Positions 7,143-15,190 are shown, counted from the stretch's first letter. The stretch is 17,435 bases of DNA from CAKOSP01 sp964370755 (GCA_964370755.1 CAYJKL010000022.1:1-17435), one strand, 5' to 3'. The notes: generated from the letters alone by a model not told the origin. A program made the numbers and translations.

Positions 7143-7171
7143 AATATCTAATTTAATTACTTTATAGTCAA
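7143..7171 (-). promoter_or_regulatory. Promoter of the CNNM/CBS gene
   Basis: The minus strand has TTGACT (7171-7166), a 17-base spacer and GATATT (7148-7143), 14 bases before the start codon. The -35 is good; the -10 is a poor match. Confidence 0.5.
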
Positions 7172-7223
7172 ATTAATCATCGTAATATTTTTATTATTTT
7201 CCTATGAATATATTATATCATAA

Positions 7224-7250
7224 AAAAACTCTATAATTACTAGAGTTTTT
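7224..7250 (-). terminator. Orphan, near-symmetric terminator hairpin
   Basis: Perfect 10-bp arms 7224-7233 and 7241-7250 around a 7-base loop, with T tracts on both strands. No intact gene reads into it: the CNNM gene begins to its left on the minus strand and nothing is coded on the plus strand. It may serve an unrecognised minus-strand transcript from 7251-7435, where I see only short broken reading frames and no convincing start. Confidence 0.65.
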
Positions 7251-7435
7251 CATTATCTTCGTTCTCTTATATAATTTTTTTTATTTATTGCAAGTATTAT
7301 TTAATAAATAACTTTCCGTTTTTTCAGTACCTTCATTATACATGGCACTATTAGATAGATTTCTATCATTTTTATCTCGATTTTATATTCTTTGTATTCT
7401 TGTTTCTCTTTTTTCTTTTACACTATTATTAGATC

Positions 7436-7465
7436 AAAAAAACGAGGATAACTTTCGTTATCCTC
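7436..7465 (-). terminator. Terminator of small RNA 1
   Basis: On the minus strand GAGGATAAC, a GAAA tetraloop and GTTATCCTC form a perfect 9-bp stem (7465-7444) followed by G and seven T (7442-7436). The one-sided T tract and GNRA loop fix the strand. Confidence 0.88.
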
Positions 7466-7540
7466 TTCAGGGGGTTTTGGTTGACTTGATCTCACAATTG
7501 AATTCGTAAGACTTCATCAAAGCATGATATGTATCATGCT
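7436..7540 (-). ncRNA. Candidate small RNA 1 (about 105 nt), sibling of the RNA at 9691
   Basis: The ~500-base gap between the CNNM gene and recG holds a self-contained minus-strand transcription unit: promoter, structured body and terminator, with no conserved coding frame. Predicted structure: hairpin 7539-7522 (7-bp arms, 4-base loop); a second hairpin with TTGAT (7520-7516) and CTTAC (7510-7506) pairing to GTGAG (7495-7491) and ATCAA (7490-7486), leaving a 5-base bulge; an unpaired AGTCAACC plus C-rich run; then the terminator. Bases 7509-7479 (minus) align closely with plus-strand 9702-9741. Trans-acting regulation is inferred; I cannot match it to a known RNA family. Confidence 0.6.
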
Positions 7541-7546
7541 ATATAA

Positions 7547-7575
7547 ATCTTATCTTATTTATAAAAGTTTGTCAA
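7547..7575 (-). promoter_or_regulatory. Promoter of small RNA 1
   Basis: Minus strand: consensus TTGACA (7575-7570), 17-base spacer, TAAGAT (7552-7547). The predicted start is near 7540, at the base of the first hairpin. It lies about 50 bases beyond the recG stop, so the RNA need not depend on recG transcription. Confidence 0.7.
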
Positions 7576-7627
7576 TGTATATTATATAAGTTGTATAAAA
7601 ATGTAAAAATATATTGTAAACTTTACA

Positions 7628-9601
7628 TTAATTATTATTTTTTAATTCTTCTATTAATTTATCATAATAAATAATATCTTCATACTTTTTATTTTTTACA
7701 AACTCTTCTGCGTCTTTTCCTGCTTGCAATACTATTTGATAATCTCTTTTTAAGTCTGCTATTTTAAATACCATGTCTCCACTTTGTTTTGTTCCAAATA
7801 AGTCGCCTTCTCTTCTATTTTCAAAATCTTTTTCTGTAATATAAAATCCGTCATTAGATTCTTCCATAACTTTTAGTCTGTTAGTATCTTTTTCACTGAT
7901 TAAATAACAATATGATTGTAAATCACTTCTTCCTACTCTACCTCTTAATTGATGTAGTGTAGCTAGACCAAACATTTCTGCATTAAATATTATCATTACA
8001 CTTGCATTTGGTACATCAACTCCTACTTCTATAACTGTTGTTGATATTAAAATATTTATATTATTCATTAAATAATCATGCATAATAGCATCTTTTTCAT
8101 TTTGTTTCATTGCTCCATGTATTATTTCAATACTTACATTATCTTTAAAAGCTTTAGATAATTTTTCTTTTAAATCATATACACTGTTTAACTCAGATTC
8201 ACTATTATCTATTAGTGGGGACACTACAAATATTTGATGATTTTCATTTATCTGTTCATAACACTTTTGTAATACTTCTTTTATATTTTCTTCCTTATAT
8301 ATTTTTGTAATAATTTCTTTTCTACCTGCTGGTTTTGTTTTTATAATTGACACATCTGAATCTCCATATAATACTAATGCATAAGTTCTTGGTATTGGAG
8401 TTGCTGACAAATATAATATATCAGGATTTATTCCTTTATTTTCTAAGTTCTTTCTTTGCATAACTCCAAATCTGTGCTGTTCATCTGTTATTACTAAACC
8501 TAGTTTTTCAAAAATTACATCTTCACTAATTATTGCATGAGTTCCTATTAATAAATTTATTTCTCCTGCTATCAGTCTTTCTTTTATTTTTTCTTTTTCT
8601 TTTTTAGTCATTTTCCCTGTAATTATTTCAATACACAAATTATATTTTTGTAACATTTTTTTTAAAGAACTAAAATGCTGTGTAGCAAGTATTTCAGTTG
8701 GCGCCATAAAGGCACTTTGATATCCAGATAAATAATTTAAATATATAGCGTATGTTGCTATTAAAGTTTTACCACTTCCTACATCTCCTAATATTAGTCT
8801 ATTCATTTTTTTATTAGATAACATATCGTTTTTGATTTCTGTAAATGATTTACTTTGATCTTCTGTTGGTGTAAAAGGTAAGTCATTTAGGAATATATTG
8901 ATTTTTTCTTCTTCTAAGTTTTTGTTTATTCCACATGCATTATTATTTTTTATTTTTAAATAATTTATTTTAAACATAAATTCAAATAACTCTTCATAGA
9001 TTAGTTTTAATTTAGATTTTTTTATATCTTCAATAGATGTTGGTTTATGTATTAGTTTTATTGCCAAGTTTTTTTCTATAAAATTATATTTTTCATTTAT
9101 ATAATTTGGAACTCTGTCTTCTACTTCTATACCAAGAACATTATTAATATATTTTTTTATTTGCATTTGTTTTAAACCGGTTGTAAGTCTATATATTGGT
9201 TCTATTGTATTATTTTCTATATTAAATTTAATATCTGATGCTAAGAATGTATTTTTTAATTTATTGTATTTACCAAAAATAATTACTTTTTTTCCTGTTG
9301 GTAAGTTTTGTTTTAAATATGCCCTATTAAATATAGTGACATTGATTAAAATTTCATTAGCTAGCACTTTAAAAGATAATCGATTAAAATTTTTCTTTAT
9401 AAACATTACTGTCGGAATACTTACTACTTCTGCTTCAACATATACTGATGTATTTTCGTCTGCATTACTTATTTTTTCTAGTTTGATAAAATTATACTTA
9501 TTCGGGTAATAAGTAACTAAATCTTCTGCACTTTGTATGTTAAGATTATTTAGTAATTCTGCTGCTTTTGGTCCTATTGATTTTACGTTCGTTAGTTTCA
9601 T
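7628..9601 (-). CDS. recG: ATP-dependent DNA helicase RecG
   Basis: A 657-residue superfamily-2 DNA translocase that remodels stalled replication forks and branch-migrates Holliday-type junctions. An N-terminal wedge/OB-fold region (about 1-240) is followed by the helicase core: Walker A GDVGSGKT (272-279), PTEILATQH (301-309), Walker B DEQHRFG (373-379), SATPIPRT (399-406), STTVIEVGVDVP (520-531) and QLRGRVGR (551-558), then the RecG-specific EGDLFGTKQSG (598-608). Length is a little below the usual ~680. ATG 9601 is chosen because AGGAGA lies 5 bases upstream and the conserved protein begins there; an upstream in-frame GTG (9661) would add 20 residues lying across the promoter. Flanked by two sibling small-RNA candidates. 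No neighbouring repair gene. Confidence 0.96.
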   Translation of the reverse strand: MKLTNVKSIGPKAAELLNNLNIQSAEDLVTYYPNKYNFIKLEKISNADENTSVYVEAEVVSIPTVMFIKKNFNRLSFKVLANEILINVTIFNRAYLKQNLPTGKKVIIFGKYNKLKNTFLASDIKFNIENNTIEPIYRLTTGLKQMQIKKYINNVLGIEVEDRVPNYINEKYNFIEKNLAIKLIHKPTSIEDIKKSKLKLIYEELFEFMFKINYLKIKNNNACGINKNLEEEKINIFLNDLPFTPTEDQSKSFTEIKNDMLSNKKMNRLILGDVGSGKTLIATYAIYLNYLSGYQSAFMAPTEILATQHFSSLKKMLQKYNLCIEIITGKMTKKEKEKIKERLIAGEINLLIGTHAIISEDVIFEKLGLVITDEQHRFGVMQRKNLENKGINPDILYLSATPIPRTYALVLYGDSDVSIIKTKPAGRKEIITKIYKEENIKEVLQKCYEQINENHQIFVVSPLIDNSESELNSVYDLKEKLSKAFKDNVSIEIIHGAMKQNEKDAIMHDYLMNNINILISTTVIEVGVDVPNASVMIIFNAEMFGLATLHQLRGRVGRSDLQSYCYLISEKDTNRLKVMEESNDGFYITEKDFENRREGDLFGTKQSGDMVFKIADLKRDYQIVLQAGKDAEEFVKNKKYEDIIYYDKLIEELKNNN

Positions 9602-9617
9602 TTTGTCTCCTAAAATT

Positions 9618-9626
9618 ATTATAACA
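9618..9626 (-). promoter_or_regulatory. Extended -10 promoter of recG
   Basis: TGTTATAAT on the minus strand, 16 bases before the recG start codon, with no good -35. It stands back-to-back with the small RNA 2 promoter, whose -35 begins 28 bases away. Confidence 0.65.
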
Positions 9627-9654
9627 AATAATTTAAATAATTTGTTAAAAACTG

Positions 9655-9683
9655 TTGACAAAAGGCATAAAATCGTTTAGTAT
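9655..9683 (+). promoter_or_regulatory. Promoter of small RNA 2
   Basis: Consensus TTGACA (9655-9660), 17-base spacer and TAGTAT (9678-9683) on the plus strand. The predicted start is near 9690-9691, exactly where the first hairpin begins. Confidence 0.7.
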
Positions 9684-9690
9684 AAGAACT

Positions 9691-9788
9691 ACCAATTCAC
9701 TTTACGAAGGCGAATTGGTGCTAGTATCACACTAGTCAACCCCTTTTTATTCTTTTGAGACAATCCTAATGATTGTCTCTATTTTTTT
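9691..9788 (+). ncRNA. Candidate small RNA 2 (about 98 nt), sibling of the RNA at 7436
   Basis: A non-coding plus-strand unit in the gap between recG and nifJ. Predicted structure: hairpin 1 with ACCAATTC (9691-9698) pairing to GAATTGGT (9712-9719) around a loop carrying TTACGAA; hairpin 2 with CTAGT (9721-9725) and ACTAG (9731-9735); a single-stranded CAACCCC-U-rich stretch (9737-9756); then a terminator. TTACGAA, AATTG, ATCA and AGTCAACC appear in the same order in small RNA 1, with only small gaps. C-rich unpaired stretches are typical of Gram-positive sRNAs (RsaE/RoxS, FsrA) that pair with Shine-Dalgarno sites; that role is inferred. Confidence 0.6.
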
Positions 9789-9789
9789 G
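9757..9789 (+). terminator. Terminator of small RNA 2
   Basis: Perfect 9-bp stem GAGACAATC (9757-9765) with GATTGTCTC (9771-9779), a 5-base loop, followed by a TATTTTTTT tail on the plus strand. Confidence 0.88.
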
Positions 9790-9790
9790 C

Positions 9791-9821
9791 ACTAAAAAAG
9801 TTAATGAATTTCATTAACTTT
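9791..9821 (-). terminator. Terminator of nifJ
   Basis: Perfect 11-bp inverted repeat, 9797-9807 with 9811-9821, ending in TTTTTT on the minus strand. The nifJ stop codon (9814-9816) lies inside the first-transcribed arm. Confidence 0.82.
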
Positions 9822-12800
9822 CTTTAATTTCAGATAATTTTTTGTAATCTTTATATCTTGCTATCGCAGCATTTTTTTGTTTTTCAAATAATTCATTTGC
9901 TAGTTTTTCATCTTTTATTTTTAAGGCTTTAAATCTAGTTTCGTTATTTAAAAATTCTAAATATCTTTCGAAGTTTGGTTCTTTTGAATCTAATTTTAAT
10001 TCTTTGTTTTTTGGATTATATCTCATGAGTAGAGAATACCCTACTTCAACAGCAAATTTTTGTTCATCAAGCATGTTACCCATTCCTGATTTTATACCAT
10101 GTGAGATACATGGTGAGTAAGCAATAATAACCGCTGGCCCATCATGTTCTGCAGCTTCTTTAAAAGCATTTATCGTTTGCATCATGTTAGCACCTAGTGC
10201 AATACTTGCCACATAACAGTTTGGTGCACATGTTGCTATTTTAAATAAGTCTTTTTTAACATTTTGTTTACCCATATTTGCAAATTCTGCTACTGCACCA
10301 AGCTTTGTGGATTTACTTGCTTGTCCACCAGTATTTGAGTATACTTCTGTGTCTAATACTAAAATTTTAACATTTTCATTTGAATGAATAACGTGATCTA
10401 GACCACCATATCCAATATCATATGCCCATCCATCTCCACCTAGAGCCCATATAGTTCTTGATGGAACATAATCTATTAGGTCAATAAGTTCTTGCGGAAT
10501 TGTTTTATCTTGCAAAAGTTTTTTAGATTCGTTTGTGATATCAGGATTTTCAAAGTTATTTAGTAAGTTTTCAAAAATATTTTTTACTTCTTCATCAACA
10601 GAATTAATTGAACTTGTTATTAAGTTTTTTACTTGCTCTCTTTTTTGTTTATTTGAAACATGCATACCAATCGCAAATTCAGCGTTATCTTCAAATAATG
10701 AATTAGCCCATGGCAAACTGTATGGTGTTGAAGGAGCACTTCCGCCATAGATACTTGAACATCCTGTTGCGTTTGCAATTATAATATTACTTCCAAATAA
10801 TTGTGTTAATAATTTAACGTATGGAGTTTCACCACATCCAGCGCAAGCACCACTATATTCAAATAATGGTTTTTGAAGTTGACTTCCTTTAATTGTGAAT
10901 TTATTAAATGCCTCTGGATTTTTATATTCATTAAAATATTTATCTACATTTTCTTTATATGTTGGAACTTGCATCTCAAGTGCTTTATTCCCCATTTTTC
11001 CTGGGCATGTACTTACACATAATCCACATCCTGTACAATCAGCTTCACTTACCTTTACTGTGTAATTATATTCTGGTTTACCAATTGCTGGCATACCATC
11101 TTGTAAATTATCTAGATACGTTCTAATACTAGCATGAGGACACACTAAACTACAAAATCCACATTGAATACAATTCTCTTTTTTCCATGAAGGAACAGAT
11201 TCTGCAATGTTTCTTTTTTCTTTTCTCGTTAAACTAATAGGAAAAGATCCATCCTTTATACTCATTACTTCACTTACTTTTAAATCATTACCTTTTCTAC
11301 TTAAAATTTTATCAAAAATGTCATCTTTATTATGAGATACTAATTCAATAACTTTTGGTTTGATTTCTATTTCATTTAAATGGTCAAGTGATTCTTTTAT
11401 TGCATTAATATTATTATTAATAATATCTTCCCCTTTAGTTTTAAATGTAGTTTTAACACTCTCAATTATTTTTTCTTCGTAGTTTTTATTTAGTAGTTTT
11501 AGTATAATTGATTCCATTATTTTACTAATTTTTCCTTTGATATTATTTTTTCTTGCTATTGCATTTGCATCTACTGTATAAACTTTTATATTTTTATTTA
11601 TTAATGTATTTAAAATACTGTTTGATAATTCTTTGTTTAGTTCTTCACTACTTTTATTTGTGTTAATAAGTAGTATACCGTCTTTATCTAAACTTTTAAG
11701 CATTTCAAATTTGTTAAAATATTCAAATTTTGTTACTACTACTAATTTAGAATTTTCTACATAATACGGTTTATTTATTTTTTCATTTGAAAATCTTAAA
11801 TTCGATACAGTTACTCCACCACTTTTTTTAGAGTCATATTCAAAATATCCTTGTGCATAATTATTTTCTTCTTTAGTTATAAGTTTAAGTAAATTTTTAC
11901 TTGCACTTACCATTCCATCTGATCCAAAACCATATATTTTTATATTATCAGTATCATCTTTTATTTCATATGGGACTTTTTCTAAACTTAAGTTTGTTAC
12001 ATCATCTACTATACCTATTGTAAAGTTGTTTTTAACGTCAATCTCAAGCATATGATACACATCATATATATCGCTTGGAGTTACATTTTTACTACTTAAA
12101 CCATATCTTCCGCCTACAATATTTATATTTTCATTTTTTAAACTTGATACTATATCTAGATATAACGGTTCTCCTATACTTCCAGCCTCTTTAGTTCTAT
12201 CTAATACAGCAATATTTTTTACTGATTTAGGTAACACATTTTGTAAATATTTTACACTAAAAGGTCTGTAAAGGTGTACTTCAATTAAACCAATCCTCTT
12301 ATCTTTATTATGGTCTATTACTTCTTTTATTGTATCACAAACACTTCCCATTGCTACAATTATATTTTCAGCATTTTCAGATCCATAGTAATTAAATGGT
12401 TTATAATCTGTATCCATTACTTTATTTATTTTTTCCATATAATTATTTACTATATCTGGCATCTTGTTGTAATCATTATTTCTAGTTTCCATACTTTGGA
12501 AATATATATCTTCATTTTCTGCTAAACCAAATTGTTTGTTGCATCCAATATTTAAAGTTCTTTTTTTGTATTTATTTATTTTATCAAAATTAACTAATTT
12601 TTTTATCTCATCTAAATTTATGTCTTCAATTGTATTAAGTTCATGACTAGTTCTGAAGCCATCAAAAAAATGAACAAATGGTAAACTTCCTTCTATAGCA
12701 GATAAGTGTGCTACCGCTGCTAAGTTTTGTGCATCAAAGACGTTTGTCGATGCTAAAATACAAAAACCTGTTTGTCTTGTTGCATAAATGTCTTGATGGT

Positions 12801-13167
12801 CACCAAAAATTGATAAAGCGTGAGTAGCTAAGCTACGCGCTGCTACGTGTATTACACCTGGTAACATTTCTCCTGCCATTTTATACATGTTAGGAAGCAT
12901 TAATAATAATCCCTGACTTGCTGTAAATGTTGATGACAATGATCCTGTTAGTAAAGCTCCATGCATTGCTCCTGCTGCACCTGCTTCTGATTGCATTTCT
13001 AGTACATTTGGCTTACTACCAAATATGTTTACCATTTCCGTTGATACTAAATCATCAACGTTTGATGCCATTGGACTTGATGGTGTGATTGGGTAAATTC
13101 CACATACTTCCGAGAACATATACGCAACTTTACTACATGCTAAATTTCCGTCTGTTATTTTTTTCAT
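9814..13167 (-). CDS. nifJ: Pyruvate:ferredoxin (flavodoxin) oxidoreductase, single-chain
   Basis: A 1117-residue enzyme converting pyruvate + CoA to acetyl-CoA + CO2 while reducing ferredoxin or flavodoxin; the key link from glycolysis to acetate and hydrogen or other reduced products in anaerobes. Visible domains: the alpha part with YPITPSSPMA (25-34), the CoA-binding-type domain around FGSDGMVSASKN and YFEYDSKKSGGVTVS (441-455), a 2[4Fe-4S] ferredoxin domain with C666/669/672/676 and C711/714/717/721, and the TPP-binding beta part with GDGWAYDIGYGGLDHV and DTEVYSNTGGQ (939-949). C775, C778, C803 and C1020 fit the third cluster beside TPP. At 1117 residues it is some 60 shorter than common NifJ proteins; the loss appears to lie in the stretch after residue ~540, which is Lys/Ile-rich and divergent. 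AGGAAGTGG precedes the ATG; monocistronic. Confidence 0.95.
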   Translation of the reverse strand: MKKITDGNLACSKVAYMFSEVCGIYPITPSSPMASNVDDLVSTEMVNIFGSKPNVLEMQSEAGAAGAMHGALLTGSLSSTFTASQGLLLMLPNMYKMAGEMLPGVIHVAARSLATHALSIFGDHQDIYATRQTGFCILASTNVFDAQNLAAVAHLSAIEGSLPFVHFFDGFRTSHELNTIEDINLDEIKKLVNFDKINKYKKRTLNIGCNKQFGLAENEDIYFQSMETRNNDYNKMPDIVNNYMEKINKVMDTDYKPFNYYGSENAENIIVAMGSVCDTIKEVIDHNKDKRIGLIEVHLYRPFSVKYLQNVLPKSVKNIAVLDRTKEAGSIGEPLYLDIVSSLKNENINIVGGRYGLSSKNVTPSDIYDVYHMLEIDVKNNFTIGIVDDVTNLSLEKVPYEIKDDTDNIKIYGFGSDGMVSASKNLLKLITKEENNYAQGYFEYDSKKSGGVTVSNLRFSNEKINKPYYVENSKLVVVTKFEYFNKFEMLKSLDKDGILLINTNKSSEELNKELSNSILNTLINKNIKVYTVDANAIARKNNIKGKISKIMESIILKLLNKNYEEKIIESVKTTFKTKGEDIINNNINAIKESLDHLNEIEIKPKVIELVSHNKDDIFDKILSRKGNDLKVSEVMSIKDGSFPISLTRKEKRNIAESVPSWKKENCIQCGFCSLVCPHASIRTYLDNLQDGMPAIGKPEYNYTVKVSEADCTGCGLCVSTCPGKMGNKALEMQVPTYKENVDKYFNEYKNPEAFNKFTIKGSQLQKPLFEYSGACAGCGETPYVKLLTQLFGSNIIIANATGCSSIYGGSAPSTPYSLPWANSLFEDNAEFAIGMHVSNKQKREQVKNLITSSINSVDEEVKNIFENLLNNFENPDITNESKKLLQDKTIPQELIDLIDYVPSRTIWALGGDGWAYDIGYGGLDHVIHSNENVKILVLDTEVYSNTGGQASKSTKLGAVAEFANMGKQNVKKDLFKIATCAPNCYVASIALGANMMQTINAFKEAAEHDGPAVIIAYSPCISHGIKSGMGNMLDEQKFAVEVGYSLLMRYNPKNKELKLDSKEPNFERYLEFLNNETRFKALKIKDEKLANELFEKQKNAAIARYKDYKKLSEIKES

Positions 13168-13190
13168 TTTTCCACTTCCTTATACTATAC

Positions 13191-13199
13191 ATTATATCA
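13191..13199 (-). promoter_or_regulatory. Extended -10 promoter of nifJ
   Basis: The minus strand reads TGATATAAT, an extended -10, 23 bases before the start codon and downstream of the enolase terminator; no strong -35. Confidence 0.6.
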
Positions 13200-13220
13200 T
13201 TTTTTTAAGAGTTTATAAAT

Positions 13221-13247
13221 AAAAAAGTTATCTTATTTTGATAACTT
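13221..13247 (-). terminator. Terminator of eno
   Basis: Arms 13225-13232 and 13240-13247 (8 bp) around a 7-base loop that contains the enolase stop, followed by TTTTTT on the minus strand. It separates eno from nifJ. Confidence 0.78.
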
Positions 13248-14462
13248 CTCTTCTATTTCCATTAGTCTATTGTACTTACAAATTCTCTCTCCGCGGCTCA
13301 TTGAACCAGTTTTAATAAATTCTGTACTGTAACCTATTGCAAAATCAGCTAATACTTCGTCAGTAGTTTCGCCACTTCTATGTGACATTACACATTTAAA
13401 ACCATTTTTCTTAGCAGTTACAATAGTCTTACTAAATTCGCTAATTGTACCGATTTGGTTTGGTTTAAGTAGTATAGCATTACCTGCTTTTTTACTAATT
13501 CCTTCGTTTAAATATTTTTCATTTGATACAAAGAAATCATCTCCCACTAACATTATTTTACTTCCAACTATTTCAGTTAATTTTGCTAAACTTTCAAAAT
13601 CATCTTCATTAAATGGATCCTCAATACTAATAATTGGGTAATCATTAACTAAATTAACATAGTATTCTACTAGCTCGTCTGCAGTCAGCTCACCTTTATC
13701 AATTTCATATACATTTTTTTCTTTATTATAAAATTCACTAGCAGCACAGTCTAAAGCTAAGAAAACATCTTTTCCCGCATCATAATCTGCCATTCTAATT
13801 GCTTTCATTATCAAATCTAGTGCTTCTTTTGTAGTTTTAACTTTAGGCGCATATCCACCTTCATCTCCAACACTTGTTTCTAAATTATTATCTTTTAGTA
13901 ATTTTTTCAATGAATGGAAAATTTCACTTGCTACGCGTACTCTTTCCTTAATCGTTTTTACTACAGGAACTATCATAAACTCTTGTATTTCTACTCCGTT
14001 TGCTGCATGTGCTCCACCATTTAAAATGTTAACCATAGGTATTGGAATATTTATTTTTCCTCCTGATAAGTATTCATAAACGTCTTTATTTTCAAGTTGT
14101 GCTAAACACTTTAAAGATGCAATTGATACTCCTAACATTGCATTAGCTCCTAGTTTAGATTTGTTCTCAGTTCCGTCAAGCGCTAGTAAAGCTTTATCAA
14201 CTTCTACTTGGTTTATTTCCATACCAACTAAAGCTGGTTTAATAACTGTATTAACGTTTGATACTGCTTTTAAAACACCTTTTCCGCCATATCTATATTT
14301 GTCTCCATCTCTTAGCTCTATAGCTTCTCTTGTTCCTGTTGATGCACCAGATGGTACTCCTGCTACTGCACTAATTCCGTTTTCTAAAATCATTTTTACT
14401 TCAACAGTAGGGTTTCCTCTACTATCTAATATTTCTCTTCCTATTATATCTTTTATTTTCAT
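13233..14462 (-). CDS. eno: Enolase (phosphopyruvate hydratase)
   Basis: A 409-residue glycolytic enzyme interconverting 2-phosphoglycerate and phosphoenolpyruvate in the cytoplasm. All key sites are present: H152 (GGAHAANG), catalytic E201 in GDEGGYAP (199-206), Mg ligands D238, E281 (EDPF) and D308 (GDDFF), base K333 in LLKPNQIG (331-338), SHRSGETTD (360-368) and K384. GDDFFVSN replaces the usual GDDLFVTN, a mild variation. Slightly shorter than the ~430 typical of bacteria. ATG 14462 gives the standard MKIKDIIGREILDSRG start, with GAGG 8 bases upstream; the in-frame GTG and ATG just before it overlap the ribosome site. Its product, PEP, feeds pyruvate supply for the adjacent nifJ, but the two have separate promoters. 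Confidence 0.97.
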   Translation of the reverse strand: MKIKDIIGREILDSRGNPTVEVKMILENGISAVAGVPSGASTGTREAIELRDGDKYRYGGKGVLKAVSNVNTVIKPALVGMEINQVEVDKALLALDGTENKSKLGANAMLGVSIASLKCLAQLENKDVYEYLSGGKINIPIPMVNILNGGAHAANGVEIQEFMIVPVVKTIKERVRVASEIFHSLKKLLKDNNLETSVGDEGGYAPKVKTTKEALDLIMKAIRMADYDAGKDVFLALDCAASEFYNKEKNVYEIDKGELTADELVEYYVNLVNDYPIISIEDPFNEDDFESLAKLTEIVGSKIMLVGDDFFVSNEKYLNEGISKKAGNAILLKPNQIGTISEFSKTIVTAKKNGFKCVMSHRSGETTDEVLADFAIGYSTEFIKTGSMSRGERICKYNRLMEIEEKLSK

Positions 14463-14478
14463 TTTCATCACCTCTTTA

Positions 14479-14507
14479 ATTATACTAGATTTAGTTATTA
14501 TTTACAA
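14479..14507 (-). promoter_or_regulatory. Promoter of eno
   Basis: Minus strand TTGTAA (14507-14502), 17-base spacer, TATAAT (14484-14479), 16 bases before the enolase ATG. Confidence 0.65.
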
Positions 14508-14509
14508 GC

Positions 14510-14565
14510 AAATTAAAAGCACAAGTGCTTTACGACCAAAATATTTTGATTATGTCTTGTGCTTT
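14510..14565 (-). terminator. Probable terminator of the DUF308 gene
   Basis: The gene's last codons and 3' end contain AAAGCACAAG (minus 14565-14556) that can pair with CTTGTGCTTT (14525-14516), or a compact hairpin AAAGCAC/GTGCTTT (14531-14516). The following U tract is weak, so termination efficiency is uncertain. Confidence 0.45.
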
Positions 14566-15114
14566 ATTTTTAAATAAAATTGTATTTGATATTTTTATAA
14601 TAGAACTTACGATTATAAATATTCCTATTACTTGTGTCACTGCTAAGTTGGCAAATGGATTAAATATAATAAGTAGACCTAATACTAATAAAATAATACC
14701 ATTTGTTATAACTAAGTTCCATGATTCTTCTTTTGCTTTTTTTAGCCATATCGCATGGTTTATTTTTACTGCGCCACTAATAATTAAGTATATTCCTATA
14801 CATATTGTAACGAAACTGATAACTGAATATGGATATGCAATTAACACTAAACCTAGTATTGATATTAATATTCCAAATAAAATGTTTAGTGAATATATTT
14901 TTGCTCCATCTCTTTTGAAAAAGTCGAAAATTAAACTAGCTCCATTTACTAGTAGTATCACACCTAAAATTAACCCTATTATTTTATTTGTAAATCCTGG
15001 ATTAAATAACATTACTGCTCCAAATATTATAAGCAGCACATCCCCTAAAATACTGAATGCTATCAGTGTATTAAAATTTTTTTCTACATTTTTTTTTGTT
15101 CTTTTATTTGCCAT
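14530..15114 (-). CDS. DUF308 (HdeD-like) multi-pass membrane protein
   Basis: A 194-residue integral membrane protein with about six hydrophobic helices arranged as repeated pairs, with the DUF308 look: FSILGDVLLIIFGAVMLFNPG, GLILGVILLVNGASLIFDFF, GILISILGLVLIAYP, ICIGIYLIISGAVKI, NGIILLVLGLLIIFNPFA and IGIFIIVSSIIKI. The recurring pattern of helix, NP or YP turn, then a Gly-rich helix ending in a polar residue is characteristic. The N terminus (MANKRTKKNVEKN) is positively charged and probably cytoplasmic. HdeD in E. coli is linked to acid resistance, but the function of Gram-positive members is unknown. AGAGGATGG precedes the ATG; it has a strong promoter of its own and diverges from the FemABX gene. 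Confidence 0.8.
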   Translation of the reverse strand: MANKRTKKNVEKNFNTLIAFSILGDVLLIIFGAVMLFNPGFTNKIIGLILGVILLVNGASLIFDFFKRDGAKIYSLNILFGILISILGLVLIAYPYSVISFVTICIGIYLIISGAVKINHAIWLKKAKEESWNLVITNGIILLVLGLLIIFNPFANLAVTQVIGIFIIVSSIIKISNTILFKNKAQDIIKIFWS

Positions 15115-15132
15115 ATTACCATCCTCTATTTA

Positions 15133-15161
15133 ATTATACACATATTCTTATGCATAGTCAA
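15133..15161 (-). promoter_or_regulatory. Promoter of the DUF308 gene
   Basis: Minus strand TTGACT (15161-15156), 17-base spacer, TATAAT (15138-15133): a near-consensus housekeeping promoter. Confidence 0.7.
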
Positions 15162-15190
15162 ACACAAATGTAGATTTTTTCACTGATTTA

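Noticed and set aside
7342..7509. A 55-codon plus-strand frame (MALLDRFLSF...ending SQLNS) with a hydrophobic start, resembling a small toxin peptide.
   Set aside because: It has no ribosome binding site. Its second half is the complement of the sRNA 1 terminator and core, and the matching region opposite sRNA 2 does not encode a similar peptide. A type I toxin/antisense pair stays possible but unsupported.
9602..9661. An extended recG start at GTG 9661 adding 20 residues.
   Set aside because: The extension spans the extended -10 box and the real ribosome site; AGGAGA and the conserved N terminus point to ATG 9601.
14525..15133. A 202-residue plus-strand frame opposite the DUF308 gene.
   Set aside because: It is the complement of a membrane-protein gene with clear family features, promoter and ribosome site on the minus strand; the plus-strand frame has none of these.
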